Shown: positions 8,712 to 17,940 of the stretch, one piece after another
How positions within the stretch are numbered: position 1 is the first letter of the stretch
Layout: each line of letters opens with the position of its first letter
Source: Alphaproteobacteria bacterium
Lineage (GTDB): Bacteria; Pseudomonadota; Alphaproteobacteria; Caulobacterales; Caulobacteraceae
Length of the DNA: 64,000 bases
Reading direction: 5' to 3'
Assembly (NCBI GenBank): GCA_018820275.1
Contig: JAHJOO010000050.1
Location: 113,211-177,210 of the forward strand
The notes under the pieces: model-generated
Databases searched by the model: none
Told to the model about the DNA's origin: nothing
The model's input: only the letters and a program-made list of their open reading frames with translations
Position numbers and translations under genes: made by a program

Positions 8712-8977
8712 GACGGGTTCCGCTCGCAGCTTGGCACCGCCGGCGCAAGGGCGTGCCGGGAAACTTCCGACTTGCCCTGACGTGACGACCGGCAAGACGG
8801 GCAATAACCGGTTGCCTGCATTGGGGACAAGTCCTAAAGAGCGCCGCGGATAGCGGCCGGGACGGCGTCGTCCGGGCACGGGAGTGTCGGCAGGGTTGAT
8901 CGTCCGGGGCCTGCATGGCCCCACATCGACCGCGGCCGCTGCCCCGCCGCAGATGGGACCACGAGGGTAATCAAGCT
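8712..8977. promoter_or_regulatory. Divergent intergenic region between the GDP-mannose fusion gene and gmd
   Basis: Two genes of one GDP-sugar pathway point away from this 266-base gap, so promoters for both must lie here. GAGGG at about 8963-8967 is the likely ribosome binding site of gmd. I see no clear -35/-10 pair and no palindromic operator. Confidence 0.4.
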
Positions 8978-10096
8978 ATGGCCAAGAAGCGTGCGCTCGT
9001 TACCGGGATCACCGGTCAGGACGGGGCCTATCTGGCCGAATTCCTGCTTGGCAAGGGCTATGAAGTCCACGGCGTGAAACGGCGGGCATCCCTGTTCAAC
9101 ACGGACCGCATCGATCACCTCTACCAGGACCCTCACGTCGACAAGCGCGACCTGATCCTCCACTACGGTGACCTCACCGACAGCACCAACCTGGTGCGCC
9201 TGGTGCAGCAGGTTCAACCGGACGAGATTTACAACCTCGCCGCCATGAGCCACGTGGCGGTGTCGTTCGAGCTTCCGGAATACACGGCCAACGCCGACGG
9301 AATCGGCACCCTGCGGCTGCTGGAGGCGATGCGGATCTGCGGGATCGAAAAGACCTGCCGCTTCTATCAGGCCTCGACGTCGGAATTGTACGGCCTCGTC
9401 CAGGAAATCCCCCAGCGGGAGACCACTCCCTTCTACCCGCGCAGCCCCTATGCCGTGGCCAAGCTCTACGCCTACTGGATCACGGTCAACTATCGTGAGG
9501 CCTACGGCATGTATGCCTGCAACGGCATCCTGTTCAATCACGAGAGCCCGGTGCGCGGCGAGACCTTCGTGACGCGCAAGATCACCCGGGCGATCGCGCG
9601 CATCGCCCTCGGCCTGCAGGACTGCCTCTACCTCGGCAACCTGAGTGCGCTTCGGGACTGGGGTCACGCGAAGGACTATGTCGAGATGCAGTGGCTGATG
9701 CTTCAGCAGGATGTGGCCGAGGACTTTGTCATTGCGACGGGCCGTCAGTTCAGCGTGCGGGACTTCGTCAAGATGTCCGCCCTGGAACTGGGGATTTCGC
9801 TGGAGTTCCAGGGCGAAGAGGACAAGGAGGTCGCGGTCGTGACCGCGGTCACCGGCGACCGCGCCCGCTGTAAGGTCGGGGACGTCGTGGTGCGTGTCGA
9901 CCCCCGCTACTATCGCCCGACCGAAGTCGAGACCCTGCTGGGTGACCCGACCAAGGCGAAGGTCAAGCTGGGATGGGAGCCGCGCATCAGCACCGAGCAA
10001 CTGTGTGCCGAGATGGTCCTGTCGGACTATGAGGGTGCCCGTCGCGACAGCCTGGTCAAGGAGCACGGGTTCCAAGCGTACGACTACCACGAGTGA
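8978..10096 (+). CDS. gmd: GDP-mannose 4,6-dehydratase
   Basis: A 372-residue short-chain dehydrogenase of the extended type. It has [16 protein letters not shown] (NADP-binding GxxGxxG), HYGDLTD, the catalytic STSELYG threonine/serine region and YAVAK (YxxxK). The length and the [16 protein letters not shown] segment are those of GDP-mannose 4,6-dehydratases. It converts GDP-mannose to GDP-4-keto-6-deoxymannose, the precursor of GDP-fucose, GDP-rhamnose or GDP-perosamine. The GDP-fucose synthase at 12385 is its likely partner. The start ATG 8978 is preceded by GAGGGT. Confidence 0.97.
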   Translation: MAKKRALVTGITGQDGAYLAEFLLGKGYEVHGVKRRASLFNTDRIDHLYQDPHVDKRDLILHYGDLTDSTNLVRLVQQVQPDEIYNLAAMSHVAVSFELPEYTANADGIGTLRLLEAMRICGIEKTCRFYQASTSELYGLVQEIPQRETTPFYPRSPYAVAKLYAYWITVNYREAYGMYACNGILFNHESPVRGETFVTRKITRAIARIALGLQDCLYLGNLSALRDWGHAKDYVEMQWLMLQQDVAEDFVIATGRQFSVRDFVKMSALELGISLEFQGEEDKEVAVVTAVTGDRARCKVGDVVVRVDPRYYRPTEVETLLGDPTKAKVKLGWEPRISTEQLCAEMVLSDYEGARRDSLVKEHGFQAYDYHE

Positions 10097-10100
10097 CGGG

Positions 10101-10136
10101 GACGCCCCTGCCCCGGTGAGCCGAGGCCGGGGCGTC
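10101..10136. terminator. GC-rich hairpin between convergent gmd and asnB
   Basis: GACGCCCC (10101-10108) pairs perfectly with GGGGCGTC (10129-10136), and a further inner pairing extends the stem. It sits four bases after the gmd stop and before the asnB stop on the other strand. It has no T-run, so it may be a transcript-end hairpin rather than a classical intrinsic terminator. Confidence 0.45.
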
Positions 10137-10190
10137 TCGACAACGTCAGGAGCGCAGGCGCGTGGGGGGCGGCGGCAACGCCCCTGTGTG

Positions 10191-12071
10191 CTAAGCCGCC
10201 TCGGGTGCCCGGTGAGACGCCGCGAAGTCGCCGCGCACCTCGGCGTGGCTGCCCGGCAGGCGTGCGCGCGTGGCGTCCTCAAGCCACATCGCGGTCGTCG
10301 CCACCTTGAAAACCTGGAAAAGGGCGGCAGCGTTGCCCGTGACGGCTCGTTGAAACAGCTGCGCCGTGGCCTTCCGCTTGAGGTAGGTCCACAGGGGGTG
10401 ATTTGTGTCACCCAAGAGGTCGCTCATGAACTTGCCCCCGTCTTGTGCGATCCAGGTATGGATCGGCGTAGGGTAGCCCCGCTTGTCCAACCGATTTGCG
10501 ATCTGGGCGAAGCCCCGGGCCTGGAGGTAATCTCTGACCGGTGCCTTGGTCCGCCCCCCCGAGATCAGGGACGGGCGTTTTCTGAAGACCTGCTCGACCA
10601 GACGGTAGTCCATGAACGGCAACCGGCTTTCGACTCCGTGAGCCATGCTGATCGCATCGCCATAATGCAGCAGGGCTGGCAGTATCTGACGGCAGTGATC
10701 GTCCTTCAGCAGATCGAACAGTCCCGCACCCGCCGGATCCTCGGCCGTTGCAGGGCGCTCACGAAGGCCTTCCTGCAGGATCGCATTCCCGCTGCGGCTG
10801 TGTGACCACAGCCGGTAGGCACCCGGAAAGGCTTGCCGCGCCGACCAGAGCGCGATCCACCTTGCGCCGAACGAACGACGCAGGGTTGCCATCTCCGTGG
10901 GCACCTGGGCCCAGCCGGACCGGCCCCTGATCACTTGCCGTAGGAGTGGAAGGGCGTAGCGGGGATACCCGCCAAGCAGTTCATCGGCGCCTTGGCCTTC
11001 GAGGAGAACCGTGATTCCGCGTTCCCGGGCCGCTTTCATCATTGCCCACGACGGCACGATCGCCGGCGAGTAGCTGGGCGAGTCCATGTGATGGATGGCC
11101 TTGCGCAGGGTGGCATGCCAGTCGGCCAGGTCGGAGTCGACCGTCGTCAGGGGCGCGCGGGCGAGATCGGCCGCGATCTGCGCCCAGTGCTCCTCGCCGC
11201 GAGAAGTGTCGCCGTAGACCGACGTGAAGCACTGGAGCGAGTTTCCGGAGACCGACCCTGCGGCCGCAAGAATGGCGCTGGAGTCCAGGCCGCCCGAAAG
11301 CGTGAGTCCCACCGGGACGTCGCTGCGGAGGCGGAGGTGAACGGCACTCTCCAGCGTTTGGCCGAAGTCGAAGGGGGCGGTGTCGGAGTCATCCGCGTCC
11401 GGGTAGTTCCAGTAGGCCTTCAGCCTCAGGAGGGCACCCGGTGAGACAAAGCCACACGAGGCCGCCGGGAGCGAGCGGATGTTTCGATAGAACGAACGCC
11501 CTCCCGCATGCATTTCGGTGCTGGAGAACAGATGGGCGATGGCATCCGGGTCCGGATCCGCGAGCTGAGGGACGAGGCTGAGAAGCGCCTTCGGCTCGGA
11601 GGCAAACAGGAAGCGTCCTTCAACTTCTGCGTAGTAGAATGGCTTCACGCCGAAGCGGTCGCGCGCCACGAACATCTGGTTGGAGTGACTGTCCCATATC
11701 GCAAAGGCCCACATGCCGTTCAATCGATCCAGCATGCCGGCGCCCCACAGGGCATACGCCTTCAGCAACACCTCTGTGTCGGTCCGGGTGCGGAACCGGG
11801 CTCCGAGACCTTCCAACTCCGTGCGCAACTCGAGGTAGTTGTAGATCTCGCCGTTGTAGACGATGACCGCCCCGGTTTCCGGGTCGGCCATCGGCTGCAG
11901 CCCGTCTTCGCTCAGGTCGATGATCGCCAAACGCCGATGCCCGAGCAGCACCTTGGCATCGCTCCAGACGCCTTCGCCATCGGGACCGCGGTGGCTGATC
12001 GACTCCAGCGCGCCGGCGAAGCGCTGGACGTCGCTTTGGACCGGATTCAGAACGCCCAGAATGCCGCACAT
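10191..12071 (-). CDS. asnB: Asparagine synthase (glutamine-hydrolysing)
   Basis: A 626-residue protein. The chosen ATG (12071) puts the catalytic cysteine at position 2 (MCGILGV), as class II glutamine amidotransferases require. The N-terminal glutaminase has HRGPDGEGVW, HRRLAIIDLS and VYNGEIYNY. The C-terminal ATP-pyrophosphatase domain has LSGGLDSSAIL and LEGQGADELLGGYPRY. It makes asparagine, or amidates a carboxylated sugar or peptide; homologues are frequent in polysaccharide clusters, where the true acceptor is often unclear. It stands alone on the minus strand between gmd and the GDP-fucose synthase. Confidence 0.92.
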   Translation of the reverse strand: MCGILGVLNPVQSDVQRFAGALESISHRGPDGEGVWSDAKVLLGHRRLAIIDLSEDGLQPMADPETGAVIVYNGEIYNYLELRTELEGLGARFRTRTDTEVLLKAYALWGAGMLDRLNGMWAFAIWDSHSNQMFVARDRFGVKPFYYAEVEGRFLFASEPKALLSLVPQLADPDPDAIAHLFSSTEMHAGGRSFYRNIRSLPAASCGFVSPGALLRLKAYWNYPDADDSDTAPFDFGQTLESAVHLRLRSDVPVGLTLSGGLDSSAILAAAGSVSGNSLQCFTSVYGDTSRGEEHWAQIAADLARAPLTTVDSDLADWHATLRKAIHHMDSPSYSPAIVPSWAMMKAARERGITVLLEGQGADELLGGYPRYALPLLRQVIRGRSGWAQVPTEMATLRRSFGARWIALWSARQAFPGAYRLWSHSRSGNAILQEGLRERPATAEDPAGAGLFDLLKDDHCRQILPALLHYGDAISMAHGVESRLPFMDYRLVEQVFRKRPSLISGGRTKAPVRDYLQARGFAQIANRLDKRGYPTPIHTWIAQDGGKFMSDLLGDTNHPLWTYLKRKATAQLFQRAVTGNAAALFQVFKVATTAMWLEDATRARLPGSHAEVRGDFAASHRAPEAA

Positions 12072-12384
12072 GTTCGAGATTCCAAATGCAGCGTTCACAT
12101 CCGGGGCCGGGCTTGGCGGCCCCCGCCGAACCCGCGCTCCGCCCGCAAGGCATGATCGAGTTTGGGCCTGCTTTCAAGACTAGCGTGAGCGAAATTCAGG
12201 CTTTTGACATCCCGGGACAGCCGCCTGCCGCTCGCCCTTCCGGCGCAGTCGCCATGAGCGTGCGCGCCGTTCAGCCTTTCGAGAACGATCTTCATGAGCT
12301 AGAAGCGCACGCGTCCTGCCCCGGGCACCTTGGGCATCCTGCAAACTGACCGCCTGGACCCCTGGCGGAGAACCACGTCTGGTG
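12072..12384. other. Intergenic region upstream of asnB and the GDP-fucose synthase gene
   Basis: This 313-base gap separates two divergent genes and must contain their promoters. I could not recognise convincing -35/-10 boxes, a riboswitch or a repeat. Short open frames exist on both strands but lack ribosome sites and recognisable content. Confidence 0.4.
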
Positions 12385-13326
12385 ATGACATTGGAAAAAA
12401 CCGCGCGCATCTTCGTGGCCGGGCACAACGGCATGGTCGGCGCTGCGCTGTGCCGTCGCCTGGCAGACAAGGGGTACGTCAACCTCGTGACCCGCTCCCG
12501 CGCGGATCTCGACCTGACGGACCAATCGGCCGTTCGTCGCTTCTTCGATGAACAGGAGCTGGACTACGTCTTCATCGCGGCTGCCAAGGTGGGCGGGATT
12601 CATGCGAACAACGTCTATCGCGCCGAGTTTCTTCACCAGAACCTGATGATCGCGGCGAACCTGATCGACGCTGCGCACGTGGCAGGGCTCGATCGCCTGA
12701 TGTTTCTGGGCAGCAGCTGCATCTATCCCCGCGACTGCCCTCAGCCGATCCGGGAGGAGTATCTGCTCACCGGACCGCTGGAGAGCACCAACGAGCCGTA
12801 CGCCCTGGCCAAGATCGCCGGTGTGAAGCTTTGCGAGGCGTACAATGCGCAGTACGGCCGACGCTATGTCAGTGTCATGCCGACGAACCTGTACGGGCCC
12901 GGCGACAACTACGACCTGCAAACCAGTCATGTCCTCCCCGCCTTGCTGCGCAAGGCAGTCGAGGCCAAGGCCGCCGGCGCGGCCGAGCTGAATCTCTGGG
13001 GCACGGGTACGCCGCGCCGCGAGTTCCTTTTCGTGGACGACCTGGCCGACGCCTGCGTCCATCTCATGGAGCGCGACTACGCCGGCGGCCTCATCAATGT
13101 CGGCACGGGTGAAGACGTGACCATCCGGGAGCTGGCCGAGCTGATCATGGACGTGGTCGGGGTGGACGCGAGCCTGACATTCGACGCGTCCCGTCCCGAC
13201 GGTACGCCGCGGAAGCTCCTCGACGTCTCACAGCTTGCGGCGCAGGGCTGGACGGCGAAAACGGACCTGCGGACGGGTATCGAGCAGGCGCTCGCCGGCG
13301 GGTTTTCGCAGTTCCGCTCCGCCTAG
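12385..13326 (+). CDS. fcl: GDP-L-fucose synthase (GDP-4-keto-6-deoxymannose 3,5-epimerase/4-reductase)
   Basis: A 313-residue SDR enzyme. It shows VAGHNGMVGAAL (NADPH loop), the AAKVGGIHANN signature, GSSCIYP (catalytic serine and conserved cysteine) and NEPYALAKIAG (YxxxK). These are the hallmarks of GDP-fucose synthases (WcaG/Fcl), which complete the Gmd pathway to GDP-L-fucose. A GTG directly abuts the ATG I chose at 12385, so the start is uncertain by one codon. The next gene starts two bases after its stop, which implies co-transcription. Confidence 0.95.
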   Translation: MTLEKTARIFVAGHNGMVGAALCRRLADKGYVNLVTRSRADLDLTDQSAVRRFFDEQELDYVFIAAAKVGGIHANNVYRAEFLHQNLMIAANLIDAAHVAGLDRLMFLGSSCIYPRDCPQPIREEYLLTGPLESTNEPYALAKIAGVKLCEAYNAQYGRRYVSVMPTNLYGPGDNYDLQTSHVLPALLRKAVEAKAAGAAELNLWGTGTPRREFLFVDDLADACVHLMERDYAGGLINVGTGEDVTIRELAELIMDVVGVDASLTFDASRPDGTPRKLLDVSQLAAQGWTAKTDLRTGIEQALAGGFSQFRSA

Positions 13327-13327
13327 G

Positions 13328-14602
13328 ATGGACGTCCGGCTTACGAAGCAGCCCGTGGGGGCCCGCGCCCAACGCATGGGGCCTCTGGGGCTCGGCGAGG
13401 CCAGGGACCTCGTGAACGAGCGACTGCTGACGTGGATCGTCACGCTCAGCGTCGTCGGCTATCCCCTTGCCGGAATGCTGGCGGTCCTGCTGGGGCTGGA
13501 CAGTCGCGCGACGTCCATTCCCTTCCGGCTGATCGTTTTCGGGCTTTCCGTCTGGGCGATGATGACGGTGCTTCAAAAACCGCAGCGCATCCGGTTCGAC
13601 CTGCTGCTCGTCGTTTTTCTCTGGCTCTACCTCGGACGGCTGATCTTCGATCTTGGAAGACCGGAGTTCCCGAATATCCAGACCGACGCCCTGTTCTACG
13701 TCGGATCGATGCTGGTCCCGGTGATGGCCACGAGCCTCCTGACCCGGGATTGGCACGAACGATCCATCGCTTGGGCGCTTTTCGGGGTCGGCACCACGGT
13801 TTGCGTGGGCATCACCCTGATGAACGCGTTCGGCATCGGCGGCGACCGCATCCTGACGGAAACCCAGCAACGCCTGTCAATCGATACGGTCAACCCGATC
13901 ACGCTCGGCCATGCGGCCGTCACGACGCTCTTCGCCATCCTGGTGCTCTGGAATCGGGTGCGCAATCTCGCCACGCTGGCGGTGCTCGTCCTGGGCGGAG
14001 TTGCCGCATTCTGGGTGCTGTTCCTCGCCAACTCGCGCTCCCCGTTCGTGGCCATGGGCCTTGCTCTGCTCGCCTGGCTTTTCGCCACGCGGCGGTGGCG
14101 GATTCTGGCGGGTCTGGTCGGAGCATCCCTGGTCGCGCTCGTGTCGGGGGCCGTGGGACGTCTGCTGGAGAATACGCGCTTCGGCAGTGCGGGGGCCAGA
14201 TCGGCGTCCGAACGGCTGCTTGTCCAGGACGCTGCATGGCAGGATTTCCTGTCCAGCCCGCTGACGGGGACCGGCTATCTGGACAGCAAGTTCGGTGTGT
14301 ATCCGCACAACGTCGTCATCGAGTCGGCAATGGCGTTGGGAATCGTCGGTCTCGTGCTGCTGACGCTGATCCTGGTGCTGGGGCTGCTCCGGACCAACCG
14401 GGCCTTCGGCGCGGGCGAGGTGCTTCTGGGCTGCCTGTTCTGTCAGTACCTCGTTCTCGCCCAAGTGTCGGGCAACCTGTACGCCTCCGGCGCGCTTTTC
14501 ATTCTGCTGACCGTCATCGGCGGGCGCTATCTGGCTCTCATGAGGGAGCGTCCTATCGCTCCGCGTCATGCTATGCCGTGGGATCGACGACATAGAGCCT
14601 GA
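13328..14602 (+). CDS. O-antigen ligase/polymerase-like membrane protein (Wzy/WaaL superfamily)
   Basis: About 424 residues with roughly ten hydrophobic helices. A periplasm-facing region contains NSRSPFVAMGLALLAWL, followed by HNVVIESAMALGIVG. The conserved Arg in the first and His in the second are typical of the Wzy_C/O-antigen ligase superfamily. It should polymerise repeat units or ligate finished glycan to an acceptor lipid in the periplasm; the two roles cannot be told apart from sequence alone. The start ATG 13328 follows the GDP-fucose synthase stop by one base; a second in-frame ATG at 13376 is possible. Confidence 0.8.
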   Translation: MDVRLTKQPVGARAQRMGPLGLGEARDLVNERLLTWIVTLSVVGYPLAGMLAVLLGLDSRATSIPFRLIVFGLSVWAMMTVLQKPQRIRFDLLLVVFLWLYLGRLIFDLGRPEFPNIQTDALFYVGSMLVPVMATSLLTRDWHERSIAWALFGVGTTVCVGITLMNAFGIGGDRILTETQQRLSIDTVNPITLGHAAVTTLFAILVLWNRVRNLATLAVLVLGGVAAFWVLFLANSRSPFVAMGLALLAWLFATRRWRILAGLVGASLVALVSGAVGRLLENTRFGSAGARSASERLLVQDAAWQDFLSSPLTGTGYLDSKFGVYPHNVVIESAMALGIVGLVLLTLILVLGLLRTNRAFGAGEVLLGCLFCQYLVLAQVSGNLYASGALFILLTVIGGRYLALMRERPIAPRHAMPWDRRHRA

Positions 14603-14692
14603 TGCGGTGGGACTGAAATCTTCTCCAGACAGTCTCGTCGTGAGGCCAGGTTCAGATTTGGCCGGCGCGCCCTGTCTTCCACTCGAGGCCCC

Positions 14693-15574
14693 ATGACCCC
14701 CATCCTCGACCACGCCCCGATCGCCGTCTTCGCCTATCGCCGGGCGGCGGGGCTGGGGCGGATGCTGGACACCCTGCAGGCCTGCCCCGAATATGCGCGG
14801 TCCCCCGTCTTCGTCTTCTCCGACGGACCGAAGACCCCGGCGGCGGACAAGGACGTCAAGGCCGTGCGTGCCCTGCTGGCCGCGCGGCGGACGCCGAACA
14901 TGACCATCGTGGAGGCGCCGGAGAACCGGGGACTGGCCGCGTCGATCATCGGCGGCGTGGACCAACTGACCAAGGAATATGGGCATGTGATCGTCATTGA
15001 AGACGACCTCAGGCTCTCGCCGGTTACCTTAACCTGGATGAACGCTGCGTTGCGCACTTATGCCGAGGACGAAAGGGTGATGCAGGTGTCTGCGCATGCT
15101 TTTGTCGTCGAAGCTTTCAGCGACCGCCGCGAGGCGCTTTTTCTGCCATTCACAACAACGTGGGGCTGGGCGACTTGGCGGCGTGCATGGGAGAAATTCG
15201 ATCCCAATGCAACTGGATGGCAGCAACTACGATCTGACGATTCGCTTAAGCATCGCTTTGATTTAAACGGCAGTGCGCCTTATTCTCGAATGCTGTGCGA
15301 CCAGATGGAAGCTGGCATCGACAGTTGGGGTATTCGATGGTATTGGTCTGTATTCAAGCATGAGGGCTTGGTTCTTTATCCCCCTCGATCGATAATCAAG
15401 AACCACGGCGTTGATTTCAAAGCTACGCATGGAGTAAAAAGCTTAGCCATCGCCATGGTGAAAGGATTGTTTCGTCCTGCCGCCAAGGAGGTCCCGACCT
15501 TCCCACTTTTAGTCGCTGTGGGGCCCGATGAATTCGTGGCCGTGTCCAGCGCCATTTCGAAGGGCCGGATATGA
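14693..15574 (+). CDS. Glycosyltransferase (GT-A fold)
   Basis: A 293-residue protein with IAVFAYRRAAGLGRML at its start, VIVIEDDLRLSP (an EDD metal site) and a TTWGWATWRRAWEKFD segment, typical of a group of bacterial GT-A transferases related to sugar transferases in O-antigen loci. The first third of the gene is as GC-rich as its neighbours (75 % in bases 14881-14940), while the rest is much lower (47 % in 15241-15300). The composition break lies near 15000, inside the gene. The stop overlaps the next start (ATGA at 15571). The start ATG has GAGGC upstream. Confidence 0.85.
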   Translation: MTPILDHAPIAVFAYRRAAGLGRMLDTLQACPEYARSPVFVFSDGPKTPAADKDVKAVRALLAARRTPNMTIVEAPENRGLAASIIGGVDQLTKEYGHVIVIEDDLRLSPVTLTWMNAALRTYAEDERVMQVSAHAFVVEAFSDRREALFLPFTTTWGWATWRRAWEKFDPNATGWQQLRSDDSLKHRFDLNGSAPYSRMLCDQMEAGIDSWGIRWYWSVFKHEGLVLYPPRSIIKNHGVDFKATHGVKSLAIAMVKGLFRPAAKEVPTFPLLVAVGPDEFVAVSSAISKGRI

Positions 15575-16161
15575 AAATGATTCTGTACCGTGCCTATTTC
15601 TGGCTCCGGCGCGCCATTTCGCGTAGTTGCTGTATTCAGAATGACGGCGCGCGTATATTGCGCTCTGCGCGAATTCTGAATGCACAGCAAATACCTAGTA
15701 AAATCAAAATTGGGTCCAACTCAATCGTGGCGGGTGAGCTTTTTGTTTTTGCTCATGGCGGCAGAATAATTGTTGGAAGCTGGTGTTTTATAGGTGAGTT
15801 TGCGCGGGTTTGGTCGGGTTCTCAGGTTACTATCGGGGACCGGGTGCTCATTTCGCATGGTGTGAACATCATGGACAACCTGACTCACCCGTTGTTGCCG
15901 AAGGCTCGTCATGCTCAGTTTCGAGCCATTTACGAGGGTGGTCATCCGCGTGTTGTTGAGTTGGACGATAAGCCCATTAATATTTGCGATGATGCTTGGG
16001 TTGGTGCTGGGGCCATAATCCTTAGGGGCGTCACCATCGGCGAAGGTGCCGTGGTGGCGGCGGGAGCGGTGGTCACCAAGGACGTGGCGCCGTACACGGT
16101 CGTCGCCGGCAACCCGGCCCGACCCATCAAGACCCTGGAGCCGACCGATGAGCAGCCCTGA
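15571..16161 (+). CDS. Hexapeptide-repeat O-acetyltransferase
   Basis: A 196-residue left-handed beta-helix protein of the WbbJ/maltose acetyltransferase type. It has the catalytic-region segment HGVNIMDNLTHP, an inserted loop, then DDAWVGAGAIILRGVTIGEGAVVAAGAVVTKDV, ending in VVAGNPARPIK. It probably adds O-acetyl groups to the surface glycan using acetyl-CoA. Most of the gene is AT-rich (43 % GC in 15661-15720), but from about 16030 it returns to the GC-rich local style (72 % in 16081-16140). This matches the break in the upstream gene. It overlaps both neighbours, so translation is coupled. Confidence 0.88.
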   Translation: MKMILYRAYFWLRRAISRSCCIQNDGARILRSARILNAQQIPSKIKIGSNSIVAGELFVFAHGGRIIVGSWCFIGEFARVWSGSQVTIGDRVLISHGVNIMDNLTHPLLPKARHAQFRAIYEGGHPRVVELDDKPINICDDAWVGAGAIILRGVTIGEGAVVAAGAVVTKDVAPYTVVAGNPARPIKTLEPTDEQP

Positions 16162-16996
16162 GCAGCGGTTCGAAACCTGGGAGGGGGCCGTCTCCTGGCT
16201 GCGGGCGCAGCCGGATCGGCAGGACCTCGTGCGCGCCGCCTATTACGACGATCCCCTGATCGAGGCGGCCGAGCGGTATCGCACGGGTGAGGAATGGGCC
16301 GAGGTCCGGCGCCGCATGGGGCCGGGGGCCGGGCGTTCCGCCCTCGACGTGGGCGCGGGCCGCGGCATCGCCAGCTATGCCCTGGCCCGCGACGGCTTCG
16401 CCGTGTCGGCGCTCGAGCCCGACCCCAGCGCCCTGGTCGGCGCCGCGGCCATCCGCGCCCTCGCCGACGAGGCCGGGGTGCGGATCGACGTCGTCGAGGA
16501 ATTTTCCGAGCGTCTGCCGTTTCAGGATGCGGCGTTCGATGTGGTCTTCGCCCGCGCGGTCCTGCACCACACCTCCGATCTGGCCCAGGCCTGTTCCGAA
16601 TTCTTCCGGGTGCTGAAGCCGGGCGGCCGCTTCGTCGCCGTGCGCGAACACGTCATCTCCAGCCAGGATCAGTTGCCGGCGTTCCTTGAGATCCATCCGC
16701 TGCACAGTCTGTACGGCGGCGAGAACGCCTTTCTGCTGCAGCAGTATCGCGACGCGATCGCCGCGGCCGGCTTCGTCCTGACCGAGGAGCTGACGCCGCT
16801 GGGCAGCGCGATCAACTTCGCGCCCCTGACCGGGGCGGGGGTGAAGGACGAGATCGCCGCGCGTCTCGGCGCGCTCGGCAAGGCGGCGCGTCCGCTGTTC
16901 GACGCGCCCGGCGTCTGGCCGCTCGCGCGGGCGGCCCTGACGCGGGTCGATCACCGGCCGGGGCGGCTCTACTCCTTCATCTGCGACAAGCCGTGA
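16148..16996 (+). CDS. Class I SAM-dependent methyltransferase
   Basis: A 282-residue enzyme with ALDVGAGRGIASYALA (SAM loop), ALEPDPS (acidic ribose contact) and the Methyltransf_11 features LPFQDAAFDVVFARAVLHHT and RVLKPGGRFVAVREH. It probably methylates a sugar of the glycan or a lipid carrier. The start ATG 16148 lies 14 bases before the upstream stop. Its stop overlaps the following GTG start, so it is translationally coupled on both sides. The acceptor is unknown. Confidence 0.85.
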   Translation: MSSPEQRFETWEGAVSWLRAQPDRQDLVRAAYYDDPLIEAAERYRTGEEWAEVRRRMGPGAGRSALDVGAGRGIASYALARDGFAVSALEPDPSALVGAAAIRALADEAGVRIDVVEEFSERLPFQDAAFDVVFARAVLHHTSDLAQACSEFFRVLKPGGRFVAVREHVISSQDQLPAFLEIHPLHSLYGGENAFLLQQYRDAIAAAGFVLTEELTPLGSAINFAPLTGAGVKDEIAARLGALGKAARPLFDAPGVWPLARAALTRVDHRPGRLYSFICDKP

Positions 16997-17940
16997 CCAC
17001 CGGCGACGTCTGGATCACCGGCGCGCGGGGGTTCATCGGGCGCCACCTGGCCGCGCAGCTGGCCGGGTCGGGCCGGCGCGTGGTTGGGCTGGGGCACGGG
17101 GCCTGGCCCGACGCCGGACGGTGGGGCATCGCGCGCTGGCTGAACGGGGACATCGCGCCGGACAATCTCGGCCAGCTGGCGCATGACGAGGGGCGGCCGG
17201 CCGCCGTCTTCCACCTGGCCGGCGGGTCGTCGGTCGGGGCCGCCATCGCCGCCCCGCGCGAGGATTTCAAGCGCACGGTCGAGGCCACGGCGGCCCTGTG
17301 CGACTGGTTGCGGCTGGAGTCGCCGGAGTCGCGCCTGCTCGCCGTGTCCAGCGCGGCGGTCTATGGCGCGAGCCACGACGGGCCCATCGCCGAGGCCGCG
17401 GCCGGACGCCCCTATTCGCCCTACGGCTATCACAAGCTGATGATGGAGCAGGTCTGCCGCGCCTATGCGGAGACCTACGGCCTGTCGGTCGTCATCGCCC
17501 GGCTGTTCTCCGTCTACGGCCCCGAGCTGCGCAAGCAGCTGCTGTGGGACGCCTGCCAGAGGCTGGCCGCCGGCACCGCGGTGCTGGAGCTCGGCGGGTC
17601 GGGGACGGAACTGCGCGACTGGACCGACATCGCCGACGTCGTCCGGGCGCTGGAGATGCTTTCGGACCTGGCCTCGCCCGAGGCCCCCGCGATCAACGTC
17701 GGCACCGGGCGGGGGCTGGACGTCGCGGCGATCGCCGACCTGGTGGTCACCGCCTGGGGGGAGGGGACCGCCGTGCGGTTCAGCGGTCAGGGGCGGCCGG
17801 GCGATCCGCAGAGCCTCGTCGCCGATGCGAGACGGCTGCAGGCGCTGGGCTTCCGCTTCGACGTGTCCGCCGAACGGGGCGTCGCCGCCTATGTCGCCTG
17901 GCACCGGTCCCAGGCCTCCGGCCCGGCGGCGGGCGCATGA
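16993..17940 (+). CDS. NAD-dependent epimerase/dehydratase
   Basis: A 315-residue extended SDR with ITGARGFIGRHLAAQL (NAD loop), VSSAAVYGAS (catalytic serine region), YGYHK (YxxxK) and RDWTDIADVVRAL. It belongs to the nucleotide-sugar epimerase/dehydratase/reductase group and would make or reduce a sugar nucleotide for this locus; the exact sugar is not decidable. The GTG start at 16993 overlaps the previous TGA and fits the conserved first strand. Its end overlaps the glycosyltransferase start by ATGA. Confidence 0.87.
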   Translation: MTTGDVWITGARGFIGRHLAAQLAGSGRRVVGLGHGAWPDAGRWGIARWLNGDIAPDNLGQLAHDEGRPAAVFHLAGGSSVGAAIAAPREDFKRTVEATAALCDWLRLESPESRLLAVSSAAVYGASHDGPIAEAAAGRPYSPYGYHKLMMEQVCRAYAETYGLSVVIARLFSVYGPELRKQLLWDACQRLAAGTAVLELGGSGTELRDWTDIADVVRALEMLSDLASPEAPAINVGTGRGLDVAAIADLVVTAWGEGTAVRFSGQGRPGDPQSLVADARRLQALGFRFDVSAERGVAAYVAWHRSQASGPAAGA

